Assembly: GCA_029465975.1 (NCBI GenBank)
Contig: CM055745.1
Span: 11,025,028-11,089,027, forward strand
Direction of reading: 5' to 3'
Length of the DNA stretch: 64,000 bases
Source of the DNA: Dallia pectoralis
Taxonomy: Eukaryota; Chordata; Actinopteri; Esociformes; Umbridae
Every line of letters begins with the position of its first letter. Position 1 is the first letter of the stretch. The notes under the pieces are model-generated. The model was not told where the DNA came from, ran no database searches, and saw nothing but the letters and a program-made list of their open reading frames with translations. A program made the translations under genes and the position numbers. Below are positions 35,846 to 48,251 of the stretch, piece after piece.

Positions 35846-37716
35846 CATCATAGTGGGGCCGACACAGGAACACATCAAAGTGGGGCCGACACAGGAACAC
35901 ATCATAGTGGGGCCGACACAGGAACACATCATAGTGGGGCCGACACAGGAACACATCATAGTGGGCCGACACAGGAACACATCATAGTGGGGCCGACACA
36001 GGAACACATCATAGTGGGCCGACACAGGAACACATCATAATGGGGCCGACACAGGAACACATCATAGTGAGCCGACACAGGAACACATCATAGTGGGCCG
36101 ACACAGGAACACATCATAGTGGGGCCGACACAGGAACACATCAAAGTGGGGCCGACACAGGAACACATCATAGTGGGGCCGACACAGGAACACATCATAG
36201 TGGGCCGACACAGGAACACATCATAGTAGGGCCGACACAGGAACACATCATAGTGGGGCCGACACAGGAACACATCATAGTGGGGCCGACACAGGAACAC
36301 ATCATAGTGGGGCCGACACAGGAACACATCATAGTGGGCCGACACAGGAACACATCATAGTGGGGCCGACACAGGAACACATCATAGTGGGGCCGACACA
36401 GGAACACATCATAATGGGGCCGACACAGGAACACATCATAGTGGGGCCGACACAGGAACACATCATAGTGGGCCGACACAGGAACACATCATAGTGGGGC
36501 CGACACAGGAACACATCATAGTGGGGCCGACACAGGAACACATCATAGTGGGGCCGACACAGGAACACATCATAGTGGGGCCGACACAGGAACACATCAT
36601 AGTGGGGCCGACACAGGAACACATCATAGTGGGCCGACACAGGAACACATGATAGTGAGCCGACACAGGAACACATCATAGTGGGCCGACACAGGAACAC
36701 ATCATAGTGGGGCCGACACAGGAACACATCATAGTGGGGCAGACACAGGAACACATCATAGTGGGGCCGACACAGGAACACATCATAATGGGGCCGACAC
36801 AGGAACACATCATAGTGGGCCGACACAGAAACACATCATAGTGGGGCCGACACAGAAACACATCATAGTGGGGCCGACACAGGAACACATCATAGTGGGG
36901 CCGACACAGGAACACATCATAGTGGGCCGACACAGGAACACATGATAGTGTGCCGACACAGGAACACATCATAATGGGGCCGACACAGGAACACATCATA
37001 GTGAGCCGACACAGGAACACATCATAGTGGGGCCGACACAGGAACACATCATAGTGGGGCCGACACAGGAACACATCATAGTGGGGCCGACACAGGAACA
37101 CATCATAGTGGGGCCGACACAGGAACACATCATAGTGGGGCCGACACAGGAACACATCATAGTGGGGCCGACACAGGAACACATCATAGTGGGGCCGACA
37201 CAGGAACACATCATAGTGGGGCCGACACAGGAACACATCATAGTGGGGCCGACACAGGAACACATCATAATGGGGCCGACACAGGAACACATCATAGTGG
37301 GGCCGACACAGGAACACATCAAAGTGGGGCCGACACAGGAACACATCATAGTGGGGCCGACACAGGAACACATCATAGTGGGGCCGACACAGGAACACAT
37401 CATAGTGGGGCCGACACAGGAACACATCATAGTGGGGCCGACACAGGAACACATCATAGTGGGGCCGACACAGGAACACATCATAGTGGGCCGACACAGG
37501 AACACATCATAGTGGGGCCGACACAGGAACACATCATAGTGGGGCCGACACAGGAACACATCATAGTGGGCCGACACAGGAACACATCATAGTGGGGCCG
37601 ACACAGGAACACATCATAATGGGGCCGACACAGGAACACATCATAATGGGCCGACACAGGAACACATGATAGTGAGCCGACACAGGAACACATCATAGTG
37701 GGGCCGACACAGGAAC
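35846..37716. repeat. 26/27-bp minisatellite, about 70 copies
   Basis: The unit is GGGGCCGACACAGGAACACA followed by TCATAGT. Length alternates between 27 and 26 bp through GGGG/GGG slippage. Rarer variants are ATAATG, CAAAGTG, ATGATAGTGAG and GGCAGACAC. Since 27 bp is nine codons, several long frames appear on both strands and hop frame at each 26-bp unit; none is a gene. Confidence 0.98.
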
Positions 37717-37920
37717 ACTGCTCTGTCGCGGTACCTCTATGGCTCACGCCCTCATCCTCAAGCCTGAGTCTTTTGGCCGACAGATACACATCCCTCTCCC
37801 ACTGTAGGAAGCGCACCGTGCTGACTAGGCACTCGAGGATGCTGCGGTTGTATATCTCACACTCCTCTGTTGTAGGAAACGAATAATAGCTCTTCTGGGT
37901 CATTTAAAGTTTGTTCATTC
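37717..37920 (-). other. Unidentified short frame, possible retroelement ORF start
   Basis: A minus-strand ATG ending at 37903 opens MTQKSYYSFPTTEECEIYNR, ILECLVSTVRFLQWERDVYL and SAKRLRLEDEG before running into the 27-bp array. The composition looks protein-like, and the frame begins 18 bases after the LTR-like block. It could be the start of a retroelement gag-type ORF truncated by the array. I do not recognise the family. Confidence 0.35.
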
Positions 37921-38318
37921 TGTCACGCTTCTCGCTGGTGTAGCGCACCAACCGCCGGATGAAGCGTTAGGGTTAGGTCAACAATGAACGGCTAACCAAA
38001 CATAAACACTGTAATCACAAAAACAAAGTGTGCTTGTAAAAGCGTCAACTGAACATACAAAACAGCGATCTACATTGAAGAACAACACTCACACAAACAT
38101 GGAACGTGACGTAAAAATAAGGAATGATTAAGTGGTGACATTTCCCAGTGACTTAAGTACTAAGCTAATCACCCTGCTAAGCGCTAACGATGCCCATCTT
38201 TGTACATTCAATAACAAACTAATCACCAAGCCCAGGGACCAATCAGCACATAGGGAACACCTGGTGGAAAAGGGGTGGAGACAAAGACAAGCCAGGTGAG
38301 ACAGATCAGGTTGTGACA
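37921..38318 (-). mobile_element. LTR-like block, 398 bp, minus orientation
   Basis: The block starts TGTCACGCTTCT and ends CAGGTTGTGACA, so either strand has TGTCAC...GTGACA borders, as in many long terminal repeats. Read on the minus strand it begins TGTCACAACCTGATCTGTCT then CACCTGGCTTG, a sequence like LTRs common in salmonids and pikes. A second LTR and clear coding regions are absent, so it is a solo LTR or the 5' end of a truncated copy. Confidence 0.5.
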
Positions 38319-38524
38319 GGACCTTAAGTGAAGTGTAAATCAGTTAAGCAGGTTAAAATATATTGATATTCGTGTATATTCTTAAAACCACGAGTTGTGT
38401 CTACAAATAAAAAATTGCTCTGTCAAGAGGTCTGATAAAGAATTTCTCTATCAACAGTACGTGCCATTATACCACCATTTGAGTTTAGGAGGAATTCAAA
38501 TATAGTTGGCATACAGCCCTAAAA

Positions 38525-39720
38525 ACCAGGGACCAAGTGCGTAATCTAGGTGTAATGATAGATCAGATCTCACGTTCACCAGTCATATCAAAACGGTCAC
38601 CAAAACAGCGTTCTATCATCTTAAAAATATAGCCAGAATCAAGGACCTGGTGTCGAAAAAAGACCAAGAGAGGCTTATCCATGTATTTATCTCCAGTAGG
38701 ATTGACTACTGTAATGGGCTCTTAACTGGACTCCCCAAAAAGACTGTAAAACAGCTGCAGCTCATTCAGAAAGCTGCTGCTAGAATGTTAACAAAAACTA
38801 AGAGAACTGAACACATCACGCCGGTTCTTAAATCTTTGCACTGGCTTCCAGTTAGTTACAGAATAGATTTTAAAGTTTTGCTAGTGGTGTATAAATCTCT
38901 GAACGGACTGGGCCTTGAATACATTTCTGATATATTTGAAGATTATAAACCAAGCAGGGCACTCAGATCACTGAACTCAGGACAGCTAGTGGAGCCCAGA
39001 GTCAAAACTAAACATGGTGTAGCTGCATTCAGCAGTTATGCTGCATGCAACTGGAATAAATTACCAGAAGATCTTAGACGTGCCCAAAATGTATCTATTT
39101 TTAAAGCCAGGTTAAAAACATTTCTCTTTTCACAAGCATATGACTGAGCACTTAAACTTTATCACACTGTTAAGTCTATTTTAATTTTTTCTTTTTATGC
39201 TTTTATTTGTTTTTATTCTGATGCATGGCATAAATGAAAACCTGTAATGTATACATAAAAGATCTGAAGTTCTAAAGCCTGCTGGGCCAGGTAATAGAGA
39301 CCTAGAACTGTTCTAAGCGGAGCCGTAGGGCGCTGGTTCGATTCCCCCCGCCGGACGCTACATTGGTGTGAGATTGGCAGAGAGGCGTGTCTCCGTGAGG
39401 GACTTTGGATAAGTGAAGCGTGAGGACATGCTTTCCCGTTTGGTGGGGGTAATGTAGAAACTCTGGTGGTAAACAGGTTTTTTGTAGATGGCTCTGCCCA
39501 GCGTTCTCTCACAGGGGAGCCTTAGGTTGCATATGCCGTCACTTCAGCATTACAGATTGTTATAAAATGCATGTATTTTCTGTTAAGTCAGTTTTAATTT
39601 TCTTTTCCTCATTGAATTGACCATTTGATGTTTTTATTTGTTTTTATTCTGATAAAATGCATGTTGAATTGCTTCTATGTATGAATTGTGCTATATAAAT
39701 AAACTAGCTTGCTTGCTTAC
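38525..39720 (+). mobile_element. L2-type LINE, 3' end with TTGC tail
   Basis: The element carries the C-terminal part of the reverse-transcriptase ORF, then a 3' UTR ending ATTGTGCTATATAAATAAAC followed by TAGCTTGCTTGCTT, a short-repeat tail typical of L2-like LINEs. The 3' UTR appears twice: ATTTGTTTTTATTCTGAT occurs at about 39203 and again at about 39638. Between the two lies about 300 bp of foreign-looking sequence with a perfect B-box motif GGTTCGATTCC (39333-39343). It is 5'-truncated, as most LINE copies are. Confidence 0.85.
38536..39147 (+). pseudogene. L2-type reverse transcriptase, C-terminal fragment
   Basis: The translation contains VRNLGVMID, then after a frameshift near 38563 TFTSHIKTVTKTAFYHLKNI, and from 38650 an open 165-codon stretch. 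That stretch has the conserved C-terminal blocks of L2/CR1-like RTs: RIDYCNGLLTGLP, LQLIQKAAARMLT, RTEHITPVLKSLHWLPVSYR, WNKLPEDLR and FKARLKTFLFSQAY. The catalytic FADD region lies upstream of what is preserved. The frameshift and truncation make it non-functional. Confidence 0.88.
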
Positions 39721-40476
39721 AGACATGTTAACAGATGTTTAGTTCAAATAACAATCACTCAACAGTATAAACATTGACATTCCGAACATACAGGGTTAAG
39801 AGTCCCAGAGAAATGAGGTAATAGGTTCAACATAGTTTTTAATGAACATACATAGTCAAACTTGCTCCTAGGATCGGCCAGGTATGGGAACTGATAGTTT
39901 TGATTGATTGTGTAGTCTTATTTAACATGCCCTGAAAAACTTGTCCTAAACACACACACACACATTACTGATGAAGATACTAAATTACTGATGTGTTCAT
40001 CTCAACATAAGCCAGACATGTGTGTTTGGTGGTTAGGTATGAAATGTGAATGACATATACCCATGTTCACTTGACATTTGTGCAACCAATATCTTAAACA
40101 TAACGCGTCTTCTGCTATCTGTAAGGCTTTTGGTCCAGGCATACTCATTTATGGTCCTCTCTCCTCCAGGTTTGTCCTTCAGAATGGCTTCAGTCATCTA
40201 AGATGGAGTAATTTAAAAAACACTAACACTTAACACAATAGTGAGAAGGCAAGCATATCAAAAACACCATTGGGATATTTTCATAACCTTTATCAATGTC
40301 ATTCTTTCAATCTTGAAGTTAGGCATTTTTGTTTGATCATTCTGAAGAGATGTAAGGAAATGTGCAGACTCAGCTGCAATATAATGGTGTCATCAGTCCC
40401 CCTCAATGTCCCCACTGGATCTATAAAAAGCTGCTTGCTGAGGAGAATCGAGCAGTCAAGTTAACAATTAACTGGT
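39721..40476. other. Intergenic gap between L2 and the 26-bp array
   Basis: No gene recognised. A short (CA)n run sits at 39951-39964. The last bases before the array are unique. Confidence 0.5.
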
Positions 40477-43400
40477 GTGATTAACACCGTAATAACACTG
40501 GTGAGATTAACATCGTAATAACGCTGGTGCGATTAACATCGTAATAACGCTGGTGCGGTTAACATCGTAATAACGCTGGTGTGATTAACATCGTAACAAC
40601 ACTGGTGAGATTAACATCGTAATAACGCTTGTGCGATTAACATCGTAATAACGCTGGTGCGGTTAACATCGTAATAACGCTGGTGTGATTAACATCGTAA
40701 TAACGCTGGTGTGATTAACATCGTAATAACGCTGGTGCGATTAACATCGTAATAAAGCTGGTGTGATTAATATCGTAATAACGCTGGTGCGATTAACATC
40801 GTAATAACGCTGGTGTGATTAATATCAAAATAACGCTGGTGTGATTAATATCGTAATAACGCTGGTGCGATTAAAATCGTAATAACGCTGGTGTGATTAA
40901 CATCGTAATAACGCTGGTGCGATCAACATCGTAATAACGCTGCTTTGATTAACATCGTAATAACGCTGGTGTGATTAACATCGTAATAACGCTGGTTTGA
41001 TTAACATCGTAATAACGCTGGTGTGATTAACATCGTAATAACGCTGGTGCGATTAACATCGCAATAACGCTGGTGCGATTAATATCGTAATAACGCTGGT
41101 GTGATTAACATCGTAATAACACTGGTGAGATTAACATCGTAATAACGCTGGTGAGATTAACATCGTAATAACGCTGGTGTGATTAACATCGTAATAACGC
41201 TGGTGTGATTAATATCGTAATAACGCTGGTGCGATTAACATCGTAATAACGCTGGTGCGATTTACATCGTAATAACGCTGGTGAGATTAACATCGTACTA
41301 ACGCTGGTGTGATTAATATCGTAATAACGCTGGTGTGATTAACATCGTAATAACACTAGTGTGATTAACATCGTAATAACGCTGGTGTGATTAACATCAT
41401 AATAACGCTGGTGCGATTAACATCGTAATAACGCTGGTGCGATTAATATCGTAATAACGCTGGTGTGATTAACATCGTAATAACACTGGTGCGATTTACA
41501 TCGTAATAACGCTGGTGCGATTAACATCGTACTAACGCTGGTGTGATTAATATCGTAATAACGCTGGTGTGATTAACATCGTAATAACACTAGTGTGATT
41601 AACATCGTAATAACGCTGGTTTGATTAACATCGTAATAACGCTGGTGTGATTAACATCGTAATAACGCTGGTGCGATTAACATCGTAATAACGCTGGTGT
41701 GATTAATATCGTAATAACGCTGGTGTGATTAACATCGTAATAATGCTGGGGTGAATAACATCGTAATAACACTGGTGAGATTAACATCGTAATAACGCTG
41801 GTGTGATTAACATCGATTGGTGTGGTTAACATCGTAATAACGCTGGTGCGTTTAACATCGACGCTGGTGCGATTAACATCGTAATAACGCTGGTGCGATT
41901 AACATCGTAATAACGCTGGTGCGATTAACATCGTAATAACACTGGTGAGATTAACATCGGCTGGTGAGATTAACATCGTAATAACATCGTAATAACGCTG
42001 GTGATTAATATCGTAATAACGCTGGTGCGATTAACATCGCTATTTACATAACGCTGGTGCGATTAACTGGTGGTGTGATTAATATCGTAATAACGCTGGT
42101 GTGATTAACATCGTAATAACGCTGGTTTGATTAACATCGTAATAACGCTGGTGTGATTAACATCGTAATAACGCTGGTGCGATTAACATCGTAATAACGC
42201 TGGTGTGATTAATATCGTAATAACGCTGGTGTGATTAACATCGTAATAATGCTGGGGTGAATAACATCGTAATAACACTGGTGAGATTAACATCGTAATA
42301 ACGCTGATGTGATTAACATCGTAATAACGCTGGTGTGGTTAACATCGTAATAACGCTGGTGCGAACATCGTAATAACGCTGGTGCGATTAACATCGTAAT
42401 AACGCTGGTGCGATTAACATCGTAATAACGCTGGTGCGATTAACATCGTAATAACGCTGGTGCGATTAATATCGAATAACGCCGGTGCGATTAACATCGT
42501 AATAATTAACATCGCTGTGATTAACATCGTAATAACGCTGGGGTGATTAACATCGTAATAACATCGTAATAACGCTGGTGTAATTAATATCGATTGGGGT
42601 GATTAACATCGTAATAACGCTGGGTGTGATTAACATCGATTAACATCGTAATAACGCTGGTGTGATTAACATCGTAATAACGCTGGTGTGATTAACATCG
42701 TATAACATCGTAATAACGCTGGTGTGATTAACATCGTAATAACGCTGGTGTGATTAACATCGTAATAACGCTGGTGTGATTAACATCGTAATAACGCTGG
42801 TGTGATTAACATCGTAATAACACTAGTGTGATTAACATCGTAATAACGCTGGTTTGATTAACATCATAATAACGCTGGTGTGATTAACATCGTAATAACA
42901 CTGGTGTGATTAACATCGTAATAACGCTGGTGTGATTAATATCGTAATAACGCTGGTGTGATTAACATCGTAATAACACTGGTGTGATTAACATCGTAAT
43001 AACGCTGGTTTGATTAACATCGTAATAACTGCTGGTGTGATTAACATCGTAATAACGCTGGTGTGATTAACATCGTAATAACGCTGGTGCGATTAACATC
43101 GTAATAACGCTGGTGTGATTAACATCGTAATAACGCTGGTGTGATTAAAATCGTAATAACACTGGTGTGATTAACATCGTAATAACGCTGGTGTGATTAA
43201 CATCGTAATAACGCTGGTGAGATTAACATCGTAATAACGCTGGTGTGATTAACATCGTAATAACGCTGGTGTGATTAACATCGTAATAACGCTGGTGCGA
43301 TTAACATCGTAATAACGCTGGTGCGATTAACATCGTAATAACGCTGGTGCGATTAACATCGTAATAACGCTGGTGCGATTAACATCGTAATAACGCTGGT

Positions 43401-45049
43401 GCGATTAACATCGTAATAACGCTGGTGCGATTAACATCGTAATAACGCTGGTGCGATTAACATCGTAATAACGCTGGTGCGATTAACATCGTAATAACGC
43501 TGGTGCGATTAACATCGTAATAACGCTGGTGCGATTAACATCGTAATAACGCTGGTGCGATTAACATCGTAATAACGCTGGTGCGATTAACATCGTAATA
43601 ACGCTGGTGTGATTAACATCGTAATAACGCTGGTGTGATTAACATCGTAATAACGCTGGGGTGATTAACATCGCAATTACATCGTAATAACGCTGGTGTA
43701 ATTAATATCGTAATAACGCTGGGGTGATTAACATCGTAATAACGCTGGTGTGATTAACATCATAATAACGCTGGTGTGATTAACATCGTAATAACGCTGG
43801 TGTGATTAACAGCGTAATAACATCGTAATAACGCTGGTGCGATTAACATCGTAATAACTCTGGTGTGATTAACATCGTAATAACGCTGGTGTGATTAACA
43901 TCGTAATTACACTGGTGTGATTAACATCGTAATAACGCTGGTGTGATTAACATCGTAATAACGCTGGTGTGATTAACATCGTAATAACGCTGGTGTGATT
44001 AACATCGTAATAACGCTGGTGTGATTAACATCGTAATAACGCTGGTGTGATTAACATCGTAATAACACTGGTGTGATTAACATCGTAATAACACTGGTGT
44101 GATTAACATCGTAATAACGCTGGGGTGATTAACATCGTAATAACACTGGTGAGATTAACATCGTAATAACGCTGGAGTGATTAACATCGTAATAACGCTG
44201 GTGCGATTAACATCGTAATATCTCTGGTGCGATTAACATCGTAATAACGCTGGTGCGATTAACATCGTAATAACACTGGTGCGACTAACATCGTAATAAC
44301 GCTGGTGCGACTAACATCGTAATAACGCTGGTGTGATTAACATCGTAATAACGCTGGGGTGATTAACACCGTAATAACGCTGGGGTGATTAACATTGTAA
44401 TAACGCTGGTGTGATTAACATCGTAATAACGCTGGGGTGATTAACATCGTAATAACGCTGGGGTGATTAACATTGTAATAACGCTGGTGTGATTAACATC
44501 GTAATAACGCTGGGGTGATTAACATCGTAATAACGCTGGTGTGATTAACATCGTAATAACGCTGGTGCGATTAACATTGTAATAACTCTGGTGCGATTAA
44601 CATCGTAATAACGCTGGTGTGATTAACATCGTAACAATGCTGGTCTGATTAACATCGTAATAACGCTGGGGTGATTAACATCGTAATAACATCGTAATAA
44701 CGCTGGTGTGATTAACATCATAATAACGCTGGTGTGATTAACATCCTAATAACGCTGGTGTGATTAACATCGTAATAACATCGTAATAACGCTGGTGCGA
44801 TTAACATCGTAATATCTCTGGTGTGATTAACATCGTAATAACGCTGGTGTGATTAACATCGTAATAACACTGGTGTGATTAACATCGTAATAACGCTGGT
44901 GTGATTAAGATCGTAATAACTCTGGTGTGATTAACATCGTAATAACGCTGGTGTGATTAAGATCGTAATAACGCTGGTGTGATTAAGATCGTAATAACGC
45001 TGGTGTGATTAACATCGTAATAACGCTGGTGTGATTAACATCGTAATAA
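40477..45049. repeat. 26-bp satellite-like array, about 175 copies, 4.6 kb
   Basis: The unit is GCTGGTGTGATTAACATCGT followed by AATAAC. Common variants are GTGCGA/GTGAGA/GGGTGA, TAATATCG and ACACTGG. A disordered zone at about 41805-42720 contains truncated units and 9-13-bp additions such as extra AACATCGTAAT. A very uniform GTGCGA run lies at about 43260-43610. Stops in all frames; no coding. Confidence 0.97.
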
Positions 45050-45844
45050 GATAATAAGATCAGTCACAAACATGATCCATGCACGATCTAATATATAGCG
45101 TCCTATTTACTCAATGTCATCCATTGTCTGCAACACATTTCTTCTCCCTCTTCGTCTTTCGGCCATTTTCTCCTCTGCTAAAGAAACTCTTAAGCCTCTT
45201 AAAAGTCCTCGTCCGTGCTCCTAACAATTTTGAACTTAAGACCTCTTGTAAGGGTTAAGATGCTTTATGAATTACTTTTATCTTTACTAGGATTTTTCTT
45301 AAATTTTAAGAGTAAACGCCCACAATTCTAAGAATTTTCTACTAGCTACTTTTACCATTAAGATTCTTTATGAATACGGGCCCTGTTCTATATTTGTTCG
45401 GTCTGGTTTTCAATAAATACCCTGAACGAGTACCCTGGCTCCGCATCTGACTTACACCCGCACTACACCTGGAGTATTCGTGACACCAAACCATCTCATG
45501 TTGAGGGTGGAGGGGTGTAATGCGCAAAACAGAGGCTCTCTCAATGTTAAATTGTTACCAAACTCAAGAAAATAGGATTATTGGATAGCTTAATAATTGT
45601 AAGTTATTTCTTTGCCTAATGTTGACTTTTAATGCCCCTGTCAGTCACAGGCCCTTAGAATCACCCTAACTTTCCCCAGCACGACACACATGCTCTTATT
45701 TTCTACTCTTTCACCCAGTCAGATGAGCTCTCAGGTACCCACATTTTACACAGATTGATTTTACGTGAACCCGTACTGAGTAAAACACACGTAGCAGCAT
45801 GTGGACAAACTGCAGATGACTAGTCAAGACAGACACTGCCTTTG
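45050..45844. other. Spacer between two arrays, with repeat-like pieces
   Basis: This 0.8-kb spacer has no gene. The part at 45180-45385 has repeated CTTAAG, TTAAGATGC and TTTATGAAT motifs, as in some fish DNA-transposon relics. The part at 45385-45485 (AATAAATACCCTGAACGAGT ... GTATTCGTGACA) looks like the 3' end of an LTR. Neither is certain. Confidence 0.35.
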
Positions 45845-48149
45845 GACAACTAGCCATGACACACCCTGCCTTATAGGGTAACTAGCCATGACACACCCAG
45901 CCTTATAGGGTAACTAGCCATGACACACCCTGCCTTATAGGGTAACTAGCCATGACACACCCTGCCTTATAGGGTAACTAGCCATGACACACCCTGCCTT
46001 ATAGGGTATCTAGCCATGACACACCCTGCCTTATAGGGTAACTAGCCATGACACACCCTGCCTTATAGGGTAACTAGCCATGACACACCCTGCCTTGTAG
46101 GGTATCTAGCCATGACACACCCTGCCTTATAGGGTATCTAGCCATGACACACCCTGCCTTATAGGGTAACTAGCCATGACACACCCTGCCTTATAGGGTA
46201 ACTAGCCATGACACACCCTGCCTTATAGGGTATCTAGCCATGACACACCCTGCCTTATAGGGTAACTAGCCATGACACACCCTGCCTTATAGGGTAACTA
46301 GCCATGACACACCCTGCCTTATAGGGTAACTAGCCATGACACACCCTGCCTTATAGGGTAACTAGCCATGACACACCCTGCTTTAGGATAACTAGCCATG
46401 ACACACCCTGCCTTATAGGGTAACTAGCCATGACACACCCTGCCTTATAGGGTAACTAGCCATGACACACCCTGCCTTATAGGGTAACTAGCCATGACAC
46501 ACCCTGCCTTGTAGGGTATCTAGCCATGACACACCCTGCCTTATAGGGTAACTAGCCATGACACACCCTGCCTTATAGGGTAACTAGCCATGACACACCC
46601 TGCCTTATAGGATAACTAGCCATGACACACCCTGCCTTATAGGGTAACTAGCCATGACACACCCTACCTTATAGGGTAACTAGCCATGACACACCCTGCC
46701 TTATAGGGTAACTAGCCATGACACACCCTGCCTTATAGGGTAACTAGCCATGACACACCCTGCCTTATAGGGTAACTAGCCATGACACACCCTGCCTTAT
46801 AGGGTAACTAGCCATGACACACCCTGCCTTATAGGGTAACTAGCCATGACACACCTTGCCTTATAGGGTAACTAGCCATGACACACCCTGCCTTATAGGG
46901 TATCTAGCCATGACACACCCTGCCTTATAGGGTAACTAGCCATGACACACCCTGCCTTATAGGGTAACTAGCCATGACACACCCTGCCTTATAGGGTAAC
47001 TAGCCATGACACACCCTGCCTTATTGGGTAACTAGCCATGACACACCCTGCCTTATAGGATAACTAGCCATGACACACCCTGCCTTATAGGGTAACTAGC
47101 CATGACACACCCTGCCTTATAGGGTAACTAGCCATGACACACCCTGCCTTATAGGGTAACTAGCCATGACACACCCTGCCTTATAGGGTAACTAGCCATG
47201 ACACACCCTGCCTTATAGGGTATCTAGCCATGACACACCCTGCCTTATAGGGTAACTAGCCATGACACACCCTGCCTTATAGGGTAACTAGCCATGACAC
47301 ACCCTGCCTTATAGGGTAACTAGCCATGACACACCCTGCCTTATTGGGTAACTAGCCATGACACACCCTGCCTTATAGGATAACTAGCCATGACACACCC
47401 TGCCTTATAGGGTATCTAGCCATGACACACCCTGCCTTATAGGGTAACTAGCCATGACACACCCTGCCTTATAGGGTAACTAGCCATGACACACCCTGCC
47501 TTATAGGGTAACTAGCCATGACACACCCTGCCTTATAGGGTAACTAGCCATGACACACCCTGCCTTATAGGGTAACTAGCCATGACACACCCTGCCTTAT
47601 AGGGTAACTAGCCATGACACACCCTGCCTTATAGGGTAACTAGCCATGACACACCCTGCCTTATAGGGTAACTAGCCATGACACACCCTGCCTTATAGGG
47701 TAACTAGCCATGACACACCCTGCCTTATAGGGTAACTAGCCATGACACACCCTGCCTTATAGGGTAACTAGCCATGACACACCCTGCCTTATAGGGTAAC
47801 TAGCCATGACACACCCTGCCTTATAGGGTAACTAGCCATGACACACCCTGCCTTATAGGGTAACTAGCCATGACACACCCTGCCTTATAGGGTAACTAGC
47901 CATGACACACCCTGCCTTATAGGGTAACTAGCCATGACACACCCTGCCTTATAGGGTAACTAGCCATGACACACCCTGCCTTATAGGGTAACTAGCCATG
48001 ACACACCCTGCCTTATAGGGTAACTAGCCATGACACACCCTGCCTTATAGGGTAACTAGCCATGACACACCCTGCCTTATTGGGTAACTAGCCATGACAC
48101 ACCCTGCCTTATAGGGTAACTAGCCATGACACACCCTGCTTTAGGATAA
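45845..48149. repeat. 32-bp minisatellite, about 72 copies
   Basis: Start-to-start spacing is 32 bp, with ACACCCTGCCTTATAGGGTA then ACTAGCCATGAC. Variants are GGTATCTAG, TTGTAGGG, TTATTGGG, TTATAGGAT and a short TGCTTTAGGATAACT unit near 46378 and again at the right end (48135). Recurring variant order in the 46.9-47.4-kb region shows block copying. Each unit can form ACCCT-(7)-AGGGT. Confidence 0.98.
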
Positions 48150-48251
48150 CTAGCCATTTCAGACACAGCACTGTCTGAAAATGAAGACGCTGAGGGCTGG
48201 AGTCTCATTGTGTTCTCAAAAATAGAATAAACCCCAGCAGCGCTTATACTT
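48150..48251. other. Short junction between the 32-bp and 47-bp arrays
   Basis: About 100 bases of non-repeated sequence with a short inverted repeat, TTTCAGACA...TGTCTGAAA (48159-48180). Confidence 0.6.

Noticed and set aside
35721..37903. Several 60-270-codon cysteine-rich repeat frames on the minus strand
   Set aside because: All are translations of the 26/27-bp array and change frame with every G3/G4 slip.
40477..45049. CRISPR array
   Set aside because: Repeats are contiguous without unique spacers and the context is a vertebrate genome; it is a tandem satellite. The same applies to all other arrays here.
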